Below, piece by piece: positions 24,971 to 33,266 of a stretch of DNA of 39,511 nt (within the stretch, counting starts at the first letter, position 1; each line of letters opens with the position of its first letter). The stretch spans positions 61,811 to 101,321 of the forward strand of contig DISF01000103.1 of assembly GCA_002421985.1 (NCBI GenBank). The letters run 5' to 3'. This DNA is from Roseovarius sp. UBA6217 (GTDB lineage: Bacteria > Pseudomonadota > Alphaproteobacteria > Rhodobacterales > Rhodobacteraceae). The translations under genes were made by a program, and so were the position numbers. Under the pieces are notes generated by a model. That model was not told the origin of the DNA. It did not search any database and worked only from the letters and a program-made list of their open reading frames with translations.

Positions 24971-27900
24971 ATGTCCGGCACTCCCCGATTCATCCACCTG
25001 CGGGTGCATACCGAATATTCGCTCCTCGAAGGGGCGGTGCGGCTCAAGGCATTGCCCGGCCTGTGCGCAGCGGCGGGGATGCCGGCGGTGGCGGTGACCG
25101 ACACCAACAACATGTTCGCGGCGCTGGAATTTTCCGTCACGGCGCAGGGCGCTGGCGTGCAGCCGATCATGGGGTGTCAGGTTGATCTGGCCTATCAGGA
25201 GGCGGCACCGGGCGAACGGCCCAAACCGCCCGCGCCGGTGGTGCTGCTGGCGCAGAACGAGGCGGGTTACGGCAACCTGATGAAGCTCAATTCCTGCCTC
25301 TACCTGCGCGGCGATGGCAGCCTGCCGCACGTGACGCCCGAGGAGCTTGCCGCCCATGCCGAGGGGGTGATCTGCCTCACCGGTGGCCCCGATGGCCCGG
25401 TGGGGCGGCTCTTGCAGGGCGGGCAGCGCCCGGTGGCAGAGGCGCTCATGGTGCGGCTCAAGGCGGCGTTCGGCGACCGGCTCTATGTCGAGTTGCAGCG
25501 CCACCCCGGCGAGGACGGCGCGCCCGAGGTCGAGCGCCTGAGCGAGCGCGGCCATGTCGAGATCGCCTATGCGATGGGCTTGCCGCTGGTCGCGACCAAC
25601 GATGTCTATTTCCCAAGGCCCGAGATGTATGAGGCGCATGACGCGCTGTTATGCGTGGCCGAAGGGGCCTATGTCGACCAGAACGCCCCGCGCCGCCGCC
25701 TGACCCCGCAGCATTATTTCAAATCGCAGGAAGAGATGGCGGCGCTTTTCGCCGATCTGCCCGAGGCGCTGGACAACACCGTGGAAATCGCGCGGCGCTG
25801 CGCCTTTGGCGCTTACCGGCGCGATCCGATCCTGCCGCGTTTCGCCGATGACGAGGTGGACGAGCTGCGCCGTCAGGCGCGCGAGGGGCTGGCCGCGCGG
25901 CTTTCGGTCATCCCCCATGCCGCCCCGGTGGAAGACTATGAACAAAGGCTCGAATTCGAGCTTGGCGTCATCGAGGGCATGGGCTTTCCCGGCTATTTCC
26001 TGATCGTGGCCGATTTCATCAAATGGGCCAAGGAACGCGATATCCCGGTGGGTCCGGGGCGCGGCTCGGGGGCGGGCAGCCTTGTGGCCTATGCGCTCAC
26101 CATCACCGATCTTGACCCGCTGCGCTACAAGCTGCTGTTCGAGCGGTTCCTGAACCCCGAGCGCGTGTCGATGCCCGATTTTGATATCGACTTCTGCATG
26201 GATCGCCGCGAGGAGGTGATCGCCTATGTTCAAGAGAAATACGGCCGCGACAAGGTCGGGCAGATCATCACCTTTGGCGCGCTGCTCAGCAAGGCCGCCG
26301 TGCGCGATATCGGGCGGGTGCTGCAAATGCCCTATGGTCAGGTGGATCGCCTGTCCAAGATGATCCCCGTCGAGGGGGTCAAGCCCGTCTCGATCGAGAA
26401 GGCATTGGCCGACGAGCCGCGCCTGCGCGAGGCGGCGCAGGCCGAGGAGGTGGTCAGGCGGCTTCTGGACTATGGCCAGCAGGTCGAGGGGCTGTTGCGC
26501 AATGCCTCCACCCATGCCGCGGGCGTGGTGATCGGCGACCGCCCGCTCGATGAGCTGGTGCCGCTCTACCGCGATCCGCGCTCGGACATGCCGGCGACGC
26601 AGTTCAACATGAAATGGGTCGAGGCGGCGGGGTTGGTGAAGTTCGACTTCCTGGGCCTCAAGACGCTGACGGTGATCCAGAACGCGCTGGATCTGATCCG
26701 GGGTCAGGGCCGCAACCTGCACGAATCCGCGGACGGGCGCCAGCTTTATGCCCCGCCCGAAGGCGCAGTCAATGAAATCAACGCCATACCGCTGGATGAT
26801 GAAGCAACCTATCAGCTTTATGCGGCCGCGCGGACGGTGGCGGTGTTCCAGGTGGAAAGCTCGGGGATGATGGATGCGCTGCGGCGCATGAAGCCCACCT
26901 GCATCGAGGATATCGTTGCGCTGGTGGCGCTGTATCGCCCGGGCCCGATGGAGAACATTCCCGTCTATTGCGAGGTGAAGCATGGCCTCAAGCCACTGGA
27001 ATCGCTGCATCCGACCATCGATCCGATCCTCAAGGAGACGCAGGGCATCATCGTCTATCAGGAACAGGTGATGCAGATCGCGCAGGTCATGGCGGGCTAT
27101 TCGCTGGGCGGCGCCGACCTGCTTCGTCGGGCGATGGGCAAGAAGATCCCCGAGGAAATGGCCAAGGAGCGGCCGAAATTCGTCGAAGGTGCCAAGGCGA
27201 CCCATGGGATCGACGCGAAGAAGGCAGGCGAAGTCTTTGACCTGTTGGAGAAATTCGCGAATTACGGCTTCAACAAGTCGCACGCGGCGGCCTACGCGGT
27301 GGTCAGCTATCAGACCGCCTGGCTGAAGGCGAACCATCCGGTCGAATTCATGGCCGCCGTGATGAACTGCGATATCCACCTGACCGACAAGCTGAACGTC
27401 TACAAGCGCGAGGTGGACCGGATGGGGATCGAGGTGGTGCCGCCTTGCGTCAACCGATCGGATGCGACCTTCACGGTGGACCGGGGCCGCGTCGTCTATG
27501 CGCTTGGCGCCTTGAAGAACGTGGGCGTCGAGGCGATGCGGATGATCGTCGCGGCGCGCGGCAGCCAGCCGTTCCGCGATCTGGCCGATTTTGCCAGCCG
27601 CGTGGATCTGAAAAAGGTCGGCAAGCGACCGCTGGAAATGCTGGCGCGGGCGGGGGCATTCGATCTGCTGGATGCCAACCGCGCCAAGGTGTTCGAGGCG
27701 CTGGACGGTCTGGTGGCCTGGTCGGCGGCGGTGCACGAGGCGCGGGCCTCGGCCCAGGTGTCGCTGTTCGGCGAGGCGGGCGCCGACCTGCCGCCCCCGC
27801 GCATCATCGGGCGCAACGACTGGCTGCCGGTGGAGCGGCTGCAACAGGAACATCAGGCGATCGGGTTCTATCTGTCGGGCCATCCGCTGGACGACTGGAT

Positions 27901-28471
27901 GGGCGCGCTGAAGCGCAAGAACGTGATGACGCTGGCCGAGGTCACCCGCCGGGCCGAAGGCGGGCCGGTGGTGGCTAAGCTGGCCGGATCGGTCGGTGCG
28001 CGGCAGGAACGCAAATCGTCACGCGGGAACCGCTTTGCCTTTGTGGCCTGTTCGGATCCGACCGGGCTTTATGAGGTGACCGTGTTCTCGGACGTGCTGG
28101 ATCAGGCCCGGCAGTTCCTCGAGCCCGGCATGAACGTGGTGCTGACAGTCGAGGCGACGCTGGAGGGCGACAGCCTGAAGCTGCTGGCCCGCGGGGTGCA
28201 GCCGGTCGAGACACTGGCGGCTGACGCCGGGGCGCAGGCCTTGCGCGTGCATCTGGCCGAGGCGGATGCGGCGGCGGCAGTGGCCGCGCTGCTGGAACGT
28301 GCCCGGGCCGATGCGGGGCGCATGGCCAAGGGGCAGGTGACGGTCTGTGTTGCGGATGCTGCAAGCGGGCAGGAGATCGACATCGCGCTGCCGGGGCAGT
28401 GGCCATTGGGACCGCAGGTCAAGGGGGCGTTGAAGGCGGTTCAGGGCGTTCTGGCGGTAGAAGAGCTCTAG
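24971..28471 (+). CDS. dnaE: DNA polymerase III subunit alpha
   Basis: A 1166-residue replicative polymerase of the DnaE1 type. The N-terminal PHP domain begins FIHLRVHTEYSLLEGA. The polymerase core shows PVGPGRGSGAGSLVAYAL, FLNPERVSMPDFDIDF with catalytic Asp403 and Asp405, FNMKWVEAAGLVKFDFLGLKTL and VALYRPGPMENIP. FANYGFNKSHAAAYA marks the helix-hairpin-helix region; an OB-fold (GNRFAFVACSDPTGLYEVTVF) and a C-terminal tail ending VQGVLAVEEL follow. Length is typical. An extra stretch of about 20 residues around 577-600 (RNLHESADGRQLYAPPEG) is not familiar from other DnaE sequences I know. It is divergent from the importer operon across 135 bp. Confidence 0.98.
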   Translation: MSGTPRFIHLRVHTEYSLLEGAVRLKALPGLCAAAGMPAVAVTDTNNMFAALEFSVTAQGAGVQPIMGCQVDLAYQEAAPGERPKPPAPVVLLAQNEAGYGNLMKLNSCLYLRGDGSLPHVTPEELAAHAEGVICLTGGPDGPVGRLLQGGQRPVAEALMVRLKAAFGDRLYVELQRHPGEDGAPEVERLSERGHVEIAYAMGLPLVATNDVYFPRPEMYEAHDALLCVAEGAYVDQNAPRRRLTPQHYFKSQEEMAALFADLPEALDNTVEIARRCAFGAYRRDPILPRFADDEVDELRRQAREGLAARLSVIPHAAPVEDYEQRLEFELGVIEGMGFPGYFLIVADFIKWAKERDIPVGPGRGSGAGSLVAYALTITDLDPLRYKLLFERFLNPERVSMPDFDIDFCMDRREEVIAYVQEKYGRDKVGQIITFGALLSKAAVRDIGRVLQMPYGQVDRLSKMIPVEGVKPVSIEKALADEPRLREAAQAEEVVRRLLDYGQQVEGLLRNASTHAAGVVIGDRPLDELVPLYRDPRSDMPATQFNMKWVEAAGLVKFDFLGLKTLTVIQNALDLIRGQGRNLHESADGRQLYAPPEGAVNEINAIPLDDEATYQLYAAARTVAVFQVESSGMMDALRRMKPTCIEDIVALVALYRPGPMENIPVYCEVKHGLKPLESLHPTIDPILKETQGIIVYQEQVMQIAQVMAGYSLGGADLLRRAMGKKIPEEMAKERPKFVEGAKATHGIDAKKAGEVFDLLEKFANYGFNKSHAAAYAVVSYQTAWLKANHPVEFMAAVMNCDIHLTDKLNVYKREVDRMGIEVVPPCVNRSDATFTVDRGRVVYALGALKNVGVEAMRMIVAARGSQPFRDLADFASRVDLKKVGKRPLEMLARAGAFDLLDANRAKVFEALDGLVAWSAAVHEARASAQVSLFGEAGADLPPPRIIGRNDWLPVERLQQEHQAIGFYLSGHPLDDWMGALKRKNVMTLAEVTRRAEGGPVVAKLAGSVGARQERKSSRGNRFAFVACSDPTGLYEVTVFSDVLDQARQFLEPGMNVVLTVEATLEGDSLKLLARGVQPVETLAADAGAQALRVHLAEADAAAAVAALLERARADAGRMAKGQVTVCVADAASGQEIDIALPGQWPLGPQVKGALKAVQGVLAVEEL

Positions 28472-28585
28472 CGGCGGCTCCCGCACCCCTGAGACGGGCA
28501 GGCCCGTCACAGGGCCTTGGGCCGGGCGCCGCTGGCGCGGCGTGCGCGGGATCGGGACGCGTCGCGCGGGTTGGACAGGGCGGAT

Positions 28586-28618
28586 GCCTCCGGCGGGGGT
28601 ATTTGAAAAAAGGCAAAG
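28586..28618 (+). repeat. Intergenic element (form 2) before the oxidoreductase gene
   Basis: GCCTCCGGCGGGGGTATTT followed by GAAAAAAGGCAAAG. The same word recurs at 37719-37748 and, in variant form, at 30271 and 30341. Here it ends ten bases before the next start codon, and its purine-rich end runs into AAAGGGG, the likely ribosome site. Confidence 0.75.
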
Positions 28619-28627
28619 GGGCAGGCG

Positions 28628-29704
28628 ATGGATGCGGACGTTCTGATCATCGGGGGCGGCGTTGCGGGGCTGACGCTGGGCGCGCGGCTGGCGGAGGCGG
28701 CGACGAAGGTTGTGGTGCTGGAGGCCGAGGCGGCGGTGGGCTATCATACGTCGGGCCGCTCGGCCGCGCTGTTCGAGCCGACCTATGGTCTGGCGCCGGT
28801 GCGCGATCTGTCGTTTGCAAGTGCGGACTGGTATCACGCCTCGGGCCTTCTGTCGCCGCGCGGGGTGCTTCTGGTGGCGCGGGCGGAAGAGCGTGAGACC
28901 TTCGAGGAGGATCTGCAGGCCATGGCGATGACGCGGCTGGATCTGGACGAGGTCTTCGCCCGGATGCCGGTGCTGCGGCGCGATGTGGTGGCGCTGGCGG
29001 CCGGGCGCGAGGATGTGTTCGACATCGACACCGACCGGCTGCTGCAAGACAGCGTCAAGGCGATCCGAGCCGGAGGCGGCGAGGTGCGGCTGAAGGCACG
29101 GGCCGAGGCGATCCAGCGGGATGGCGGGGTCTGGCGCGTGCGTGTGGGCGGCGAGGAGGTGTGCGCACCTGCACTGGTCAATGCGGCCGGGTCATGGGTC
29201 AACGAGGTGGCGGCGATGGCCGGGGTGGCGGGGCCACGGTTCCAACCCTATCGGCGGTCGATGGCGCGGGTGCCGGCGCCCGAGGGGATGGACGTTTCGC
29301 GCTGGCCGATGACCTTTGGCCCGGGCGAGAGCTGGTATGTCAAGCCGGACGCCGGGGCGCTGATCGTCTCGCCTGCCGAGGAGCATCCGATGGAGCCGCA
29401 TGATGCCTGGCCCGAGGATATGGTGCTGGCCGAGGGGATTGCGCGGTTCGAGGACTATGCCGATGCGCCGGTCACGCGGCTGCTGTCCAGCTGGGCAGGC
29501 TTGCGAACCTTTTCCCCTGACCGTGTGCTGGTGATCGGGCCCGATCCGGTGGCGCCGGGGTTCTTCTGGCAGGCCGGGCAGGGCGGCTACGGGTTTCAGA
29601 CGGCGCCGGCGGCCGCGCGGCTTGGGGCCGATCTGGTGCTGGGGCGCGCGCCCGAGGTGGGGGCTGCGCTGGCGGCAGCGGTCAGTCCGGCGCGGTTTGG
29701 CTAA
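28628..29704 (+). CDS. FAD-dependent DAO-family oxidoreductase (D-arginine dehydrogenase-like)
   Basis: A 358-residue flavoprotein of the D-amino-acid oxidase fold. The FAD-binding motif VLIIGGGVAGLTLGARLA lies at residues 5-22, followed by GYHTSGRSAALFEPTYG, which resembles the active-site loop of D-arginine dehydrogenases (YHSTGRSA). Near the C-terminus SWAGLRTFSPD and FFWQAGQGGYGFQTAP are conserved in that group. The expected reaction is oxidative deamination of a D- or imino-type amino acid, with electrons passed to a quinone rather than oxygen; the substrate is not certain. It has its own upstream spacer of 156 bp after dnaE, which also contains a GACGGG/CCCGTC hairpin at 28493-28508. 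Confidence 0.87.
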   Translation: MDADVLIIGGGVAGLTLGARLAEAATKVVVLEAEAAVGYHTSGRSAALFEPTYGLAPVRDLSFASADWYHASGLLSPRGVLLVARAEERETFEEDLQAMAMTRLDLDEVFARMPVLRRDVVALAAGREDVFDIDTDRLLQDSVKAIRAGGGEVRLKARAEAIQRDGGVWRVRVGGEEVCAPALVNAAGSWVNEVAAMAGVAGPRFQPYRRSMARVPAPEGMDVSRWPMTFGPGESWYVKPDAGALIVSPAEEHPMEPHDAWPEDMVLAEGIARFEDYADAPVTRLLSSWAGLRTFSPDRVLVIGPDPVAPGFFWQAGQGGYGFQTAPAAARLGADLVLGRAPEVGAALAAAVSPARFG

Positions 29705-29707
29705 TTT

Positions 29708-29746
29708 CAACATATCTCACAATTGGAATGTGTTGACATGGATCAA
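29708..29746 (+). promoter_or_regulatory. FNR/Nnr-type box and overlapping inverted repeat upstream of the AhpD-like gene
   Basis: TTGACATGGATCAA (29733-29746) matches TTGAT-N4-ATCAA at 9 of 10 bases and fits the TTGAC-N4-ATCAA form seen for FNR/NNR sites in Paracoccus. Overlapping its left end, CAACATAT (29708-29715) and ATGTGTTG (29728-29735) form an imperfect inverted repeat (7 of 8). The box lies 52 bp before the ATG; no good -10 hexamer stands at class II distance, so its activity is less certain than that of the 3354 box. Confidence 0.55.
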
Positions 29747-29798
29747 GGCGGGGCTTCGCATGATCGGTCAAGAAGGACGCAGCAAATAGGAGACCGCC

Positions 29799-30143
29799 AT
29801 GGACTGGACTGCCAAGAACGCCAAGCAACGCGATGACCTGCGCCTGCTGAACAAGGCCATTCCCGAGACTGCCAAGGGCTTTGCCGCCTTGTCGAAGGGC
29901 GTCAAGGAAGGCGGCGTGCTGGAGTTCAAGCACAAGGAATATGTCGCGCTGGGGATTGCCGTGGCGCAATGCTGTGAGCCCTGCATCGGCTTTCACGTCG
30001 AGGCACTGATGAAGGCAGGGGCCACGCGCGAGGAAATGGGCGATGTGGTCGCCATGGCAGTGCAGATGGGCGGTGGCCCGGCGCTGATGTATGCGGCCAA
30101 GGCGTTTGCCTGCTGGGATGAACTGGCAGCGGCACAGTCCTGA
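29799..30143 (+). CDS. Carboxymuconolactone decarboxylase/AhpD-like protein
   Basis: A 114-residue cytosolic protein of the CMD/AhpD fold. The AhpD-type catalytic set is complete with exact spacing: Glu47, Cys59, Cys62 and His66 (E-x11-C-x2-C-x3-H) in EYVALGIAVAQCCEPCIGFH. Single-domain proteins with this set act as small thiol peroxidases or disulfide reductases; a true decarboxylase lacks the CxxC pair. AGGAG stands six bases before the ATG. An FNR-type box upstream suggests oxygen or nitric-oxide control, fitting a redox role. The partner and the physiological oxidant are unknown. Confidence 0.9.
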   Translation: MDWTAKNAKQRDDLRLLNKAIPETAKGFAALSKGVKEGGVLEFKHKEYVALGIAVAQCCEPCIGFHVEALMKAGATREEMGDVVAMAVQMGGGPALMYAAKAFACWDELAAAQS

Positions 30144-30529
30144 GGCGGCAGATACCGGGGCGTGGGCCCACTTCCTTGCAAGGCAGTGGGGCGTGTGGCG
30201 GCCTGGGCGCGAGGGGGGCTAGCCCCCACGTCTGGCGCCGCGCCGCTGGCTCTGTCCTTGCGGCCCCCCAGGATATTTGGATCAAGGCGAAAAGGAGGGG
30301 CGCGGCTCCTCCTCCTCTGCGGTTCCGAGATCAATCTGGTCTTTCGCCTTGATGAAAATATCCCCGCCGGAGGCATCCACCGTTGCCGCTTGCGCTGGCG
30401 TCCGGGACAGGGGGCAGGTCTTGCCGCCGGTCCCGCATGGCTGACGACTTCGTGAATGACGGTCCCGTGGGCGGGGCGTGACAGCCCTGCATCGTCAGGG
30501 CACAACGGGCCGGCCTGACCGGAGCCGCC
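30144..30529. other. 386-bp intergenic spacer with an inverted element pair
   Basis: No gene is seen here. It contains the inverted element pair described separately at 30262-30371 and a GGGGGCTAGCCCCC palindrome near 30216. The last 21 bases carry the ribosome site of the GH25 lipoprotein gene (GGAG six bases before ATG). Confidence 0.7.
30262..30371. repeat. Inverted pair of intergenic elements (form 2)
   Basis: Arm 1 (plus) GGCCCCCCAGGATATTT, then GG, then ATCAAGGCGAAAAG ends at 30294. Arm 2 (minus, 30371-30341) has CTCCGGCGGGGATATTT, then TC, then ATCAAGGCGAAAG. The matching parts, 30271-30294 and 30341-30363, could pair over about 22 bp around a 46-base loop. Its architecture is the same as the pair at 23204-23286, but with a different tail sequence. 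Confidence 0.75.
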
Positions 30530-31342
30530 ATGCCTGCCGACCTGACCGCCCGCCTGCTTCCTCGCATTCTGACCCTGCTGCCGATCGCCGCCCTTGCGCT
30601 TCTGGCGGCCTGCGGTCGGCCTGCGCCGCATCACCGGCCGATGGCGCCTGTCACGCTGTCGGCGCCGCGCTTTGACGATGCCAAGCCGGTGGACTGGCCG
30701 GGGCGCACGCCGCGCGCTTATGCGGTGCACGGGATCGACATCTCGCGCTGGAACACCGGGATCGACTGGCCGGTCGCGCAGGCGGCCGGGGTTTCGTTCG
30801 CCTTCATCAAGGCAACCGAGGGCGGCGATCATATCGACCCCGAGTTCCGCCATCACTGGGCTGCGGCGCGCCGGGCGGGGGTGCCGCGTGGGGCCTATCA
30901 TTTCTGGTATCACTGCCGCAGCGGGGCCGAGCAGGCCGACTGGTTCATCCGCAATGTCCCGCGCGAGGCAGGCGCCTTGCCGCCCGTGCTGGACCTGGAA
31001 TGGCCGCGCTCGCGCAACTGCCCGCACCGCCCGGACGGTGCGCATGTGCGGCGCGAGGCGCGCATCTTCCTTGACCGGCTCGAGGCGCATTACGGGCAGC
31101 GCCCGATCATCTACACCACGCCGGATTTCTACAAGGACACCGGCATTGGCAGCCTGCGGGCGGAATTCTGGTTGCGGGCGGTGACGGATCATCCGTCCTC
31201 GGTCTATCCGGGGGCCGACTGGACGTTCTGGCAGCATACCGGGACAGGGCTGATCCGGGGGATCCCCGGAAAGGTCGACATCAACGCCTTTCGCGGCAGC
31301 CCGGCGGCCTGGGCCGGTTGGCTTCAGGCGCGTCGGCAATAG
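30530..31342 (+). CDS. Glycoside hydrolase family 25 muramidase, lipoprotein
   Basis: A 270-residue predicted lipoprotein muramidase. The signal peptide ends in the lipobox LAAC (Cys28), followed by a linker rich in Pro and His to about residue 60. The GH25 domain has HGIDISRWN with the first catalytic Asp, FAFIKATEGG, the D-x-E pair in PVLDLEW, GQRPIIYTT and FWQHTGTG, and it closes with VDINAFRGS. It is a paralogue of the secreted GH25 at 15420-16157, sharing long identical stretches around IIYTTP and VDINAFRGS, but membrane-anchored. GGAG precedes the ATG. The likely role is remodelling of peptidoglycan from the periplasmic face. Confidence 0.92.
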   Translation: MPADLTARLLPRILTLLPIAALALLAACGRPAPHHRPMAPVTLSAPRFDDAKPVDWPGRTPRAYAVHGIDISRWNTGIDWPVAQAAGVSFAFIKATEGGDHIDPEFRHHWAAARRAGVPRGAYHFWYHCRSGAEQADWFIRNVPREAGALPPVLDLEWPRSRNCPHRPDGAHVRREARIFLDRLEAHYGQRPIIYTTPDFYKDTGIGSLRAEFWLRAVTDHPSSVYPGADWTFWQHTGTGLIRGIPGKVDINAFRGSPAAWAGWLQARRQ

Positions 31343-31432
31343 GGCAACTGCACGCCTGATGCAGAATCCCGTTTAAACCTGCGGCACCATGGGCTAAACC
31401 CGCGCGGCGAACCGCATGGGATACGACAGCGC

Positions 31433-33145
31433 ATGGCACGGCACCTGATCACCTCCGCCATTCCCTATATCAACGGGATCAAGCACCTTGGGAACCTGGT
31501 GGGCAGCCAGCTGCCTGCCGACCTGTACGCCCGCTACCTGCGCGGCCGCGGACACGAGGTGCTGTTCCTGTGCGCCACGGATGAACACGGCACCCCGGCC
31601 GAGCTGGCCGCCGCCAAGGCCGGCAAGCCGGTCGCCGACTATTGCGCCGAGATGCACGAGGTGCAGGCGCAGATCGCCCAAGGGTTCCGCCTGTCGTTCG
31701 ACCATTTCGGCCGGTCCTCCAGTGCGCAGAACCATCGGATGACCCAGCATTTCGCCACCCGTCTGGCCGAGGCCGGGCTGATCCGCGAAGTCACCGAAAA
31801 GCAGATGTATTCGGTCGCCGATGGCCGTTTCCTGCCCGACCGCTACATCGAGGGCACCTGCCCGAACTGCGGCTACGACTCGGCGCGCGGCGATCAGTGC
31901 GACAATTGCACCAAACAGCTTGACCCGTGGGAACTGATCAACCCGCGCTCGGTCATCTCGGGCTCGACCGAGCTGGAGCTGCGCGAGACGCGGCACCTGC
32001 ACCTGCGCCAGTCCGCCATGAAGGCCGAGCTGGAAGCCTGGATCGACAGCAAGACCGACTGGCCGGTGCTGACCACCTCGATCGCCAAGAAGTGGCTCAA
32101 TGATGGCGAGGGTCTGCAGGACCGCGGCATCACCCGCGATCTGCACTGGGGCGTTCCGGTGCAATATGAGGGCGCGCCCTGGACCGGCATGGAAGGCAAG
32201 GTCTTCTACGTCTGGTTCGATGCGCCGATCGAATACATCGCCTGTGCCCAGGAATGGGTGGACGCGGGCAAGGGAACCGATTGGGAACGCTGGTGGCGCA
32301 CCGACAAGGGCGCCGAGGACGTGACCTATACCCAGTTCATGGGCAAGGACAACGTGCCCTTCCATACCCTGTCCTTCCCGGTGACGATCCTTGGTTCGGG
32401 CGAGCCGTGGAAGCTGGTCGATTACATCAAGTCGTTCAACTACCTGAACTATGATGGGGGCCAGTTCAGCACCTCGCGCGGGCGGGGGGTGTTCATGGAT
32501 CAGGCGCTGTCGATCCTGCCGGCGGATTACTGGCGCTGGTGGCTGCTGTCCCATGCGCCTGAATCGGCCGACAGCGAATTCACCTGGGAAAACTTCCAGG
32601 CCTCGGTGAACAAGGATCTGGCCGATGTGCTGGGCAACCTCTTCAGCCGCGTGACGAAGTTCTGCCGCTCCAAGTTTGGCGAGGCGGTCCCGGCCGGTGG
32701 CACCACGGGTGAGCGCGAGGCAGAGCTGGTGGCCGAGCTGGAAACCCGCGTGCGCGCCTATGAGGCCGCGATGGACGCGATGGAGGTGCGCAAATCCGCC
32801 ATCGAGTTGCGGGCGATCTGGGTTGCGGGCAACGAATACCTGCAATCCGCCGCGCCCTGGACGGTCGTCAAGACCGACCCGGCCCGCGCCGAGGCGCAGA
32901 TCCGGCTCGCGCTGAACCTGATCCGGCTTTATGCCGTGCTGTCGCGCCCGTTCATCCCGGATGCGGCGACCAGCACCATGGCGGCGATGGGCTGCGACGA
33001 CTGGACCTGGCCGGGCAGCATTGCCGAGGCCTTGCAGGTGCTGCCGCCGGGCCATGCCTTCCAGACCCCCGACGTGCTGTTCCGCAAGATCACCGACGAG
33101 GAGCGGGCCGAATGGCAGACCCGGTTCGCCGGGCGCCGTGACTGA
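31433..33145 (+). CDS. metG: Methionine-tRNA ligase
   Basis: A 570-residue class I aminoacyl-tRNA synthetase that charges initiator and elongator tRNA-Met. The N-terminal ITSAIPYINGIKHLGNLVGS holds the HIGH-equivalent HLGN. The zinc knuckle has the pairs CPNC (from Cys143) and CDNC. The KMSKS-equivalent loop is FSTSRGRGVF at 345-354; it lacks the usual second lysine, a form I associate with this branch of MetRS. The anticodon-binding helical domain covers about 400-560; no C-terminal EMAP domain is present, in keeping with the short length. Two perfect hairpins follow the stop. Confidence 0.97.
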   Translation: MARHLITSAIPYINGIKHLGNLVGSQLPADLYARYLRGRGHEVLFLCATDEHGTPAELAAAKAGKPVADYCAEMHEVQAQIAQGFRLSFDHFGRSSSAQNHRMTQHFATRLAEAGLIREVTEKQMYSVADGRFLPDRYIEGTCPNCGYDSARGDQCDNCTKQLDPWELINPRSVISGSTELELRETRHLHLRQSAMKAELEAWIDSKTDWPVLTTSIAKKWLNDGEGLQDRGITRDLHWGVPVQYEGAPWTGMEGKVFYVWFDAPIEYIACAQEWVDAGKGTDWERWWRTDKGAEDVTYTQFMGKDNVPFHTLSFPVTILGSGEPWKLVDYIKSFNYLNYDGGQFSTSRGRGVFMDQALSILPADYWRWWLLSHAPESADSEFTWENFQASVNKDLADVLGNLFSRVTKFCRSKFGEAVPAGGTTGEREAELVAELETRVRAYEAAMDAMEVRKSAIELRAIWVAGNEYLQSAAPWTVVKTDPARAEAQIRLALNLIRLYAVLSRPFIPDAATSTMAAMGCDDWTWPGSIAEALQVLPPGHAFQTPDVLFRKITDEERAEWQTRFAGRRD

Positions 33146-33154
33146 CGGTGCAGG

Positions 33155-33214
33155 CTGCGGCAATCCGACCTGCCGCAGGCGCGAATGGAAATTGCTGCGA
33201 GGCGCAAGCCTCGC
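33155..33214 (+). terminator. Two hairpins after metG
   Basis: CTGCGGCA/TGCCGCAG (33155-33162 with 33171-33178) and GCGAGGC/GCCTCGC (33197-33203 with 33208-33214, GCAA loop) are both perfect. Neither has a T-run. Probably a terminator region between metG and the ATPase relic. Confidence 0.5.
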
Positions 33215-33266
33215 CAACCTTGCCCAGGCCGGACTGGCTTCGTGATCGGGAAGAGGCGCGGCGATC

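Noticed and set aside
23498..25639. A long minus-strand frame of 713 codons reaching into dnaE
   Set aside because: Only codons from the GTG at 24835 to the repeat at about 24121 encode ATPase sequence; the rest is antisense to dnaE or out of frame after the pentamer tract.
25649..27883. A 744-codon frame antisense to dnaE
   Set aside because: His/Arg-rich shadow of the replicative polymerase gene without recognisable motifs.
31370..31378. GTTTAAAC palindrome upstream of metG
   Set aside because: An eight-base palindrome alone is not evidence of a site; no flanking structure or repeat supports it.
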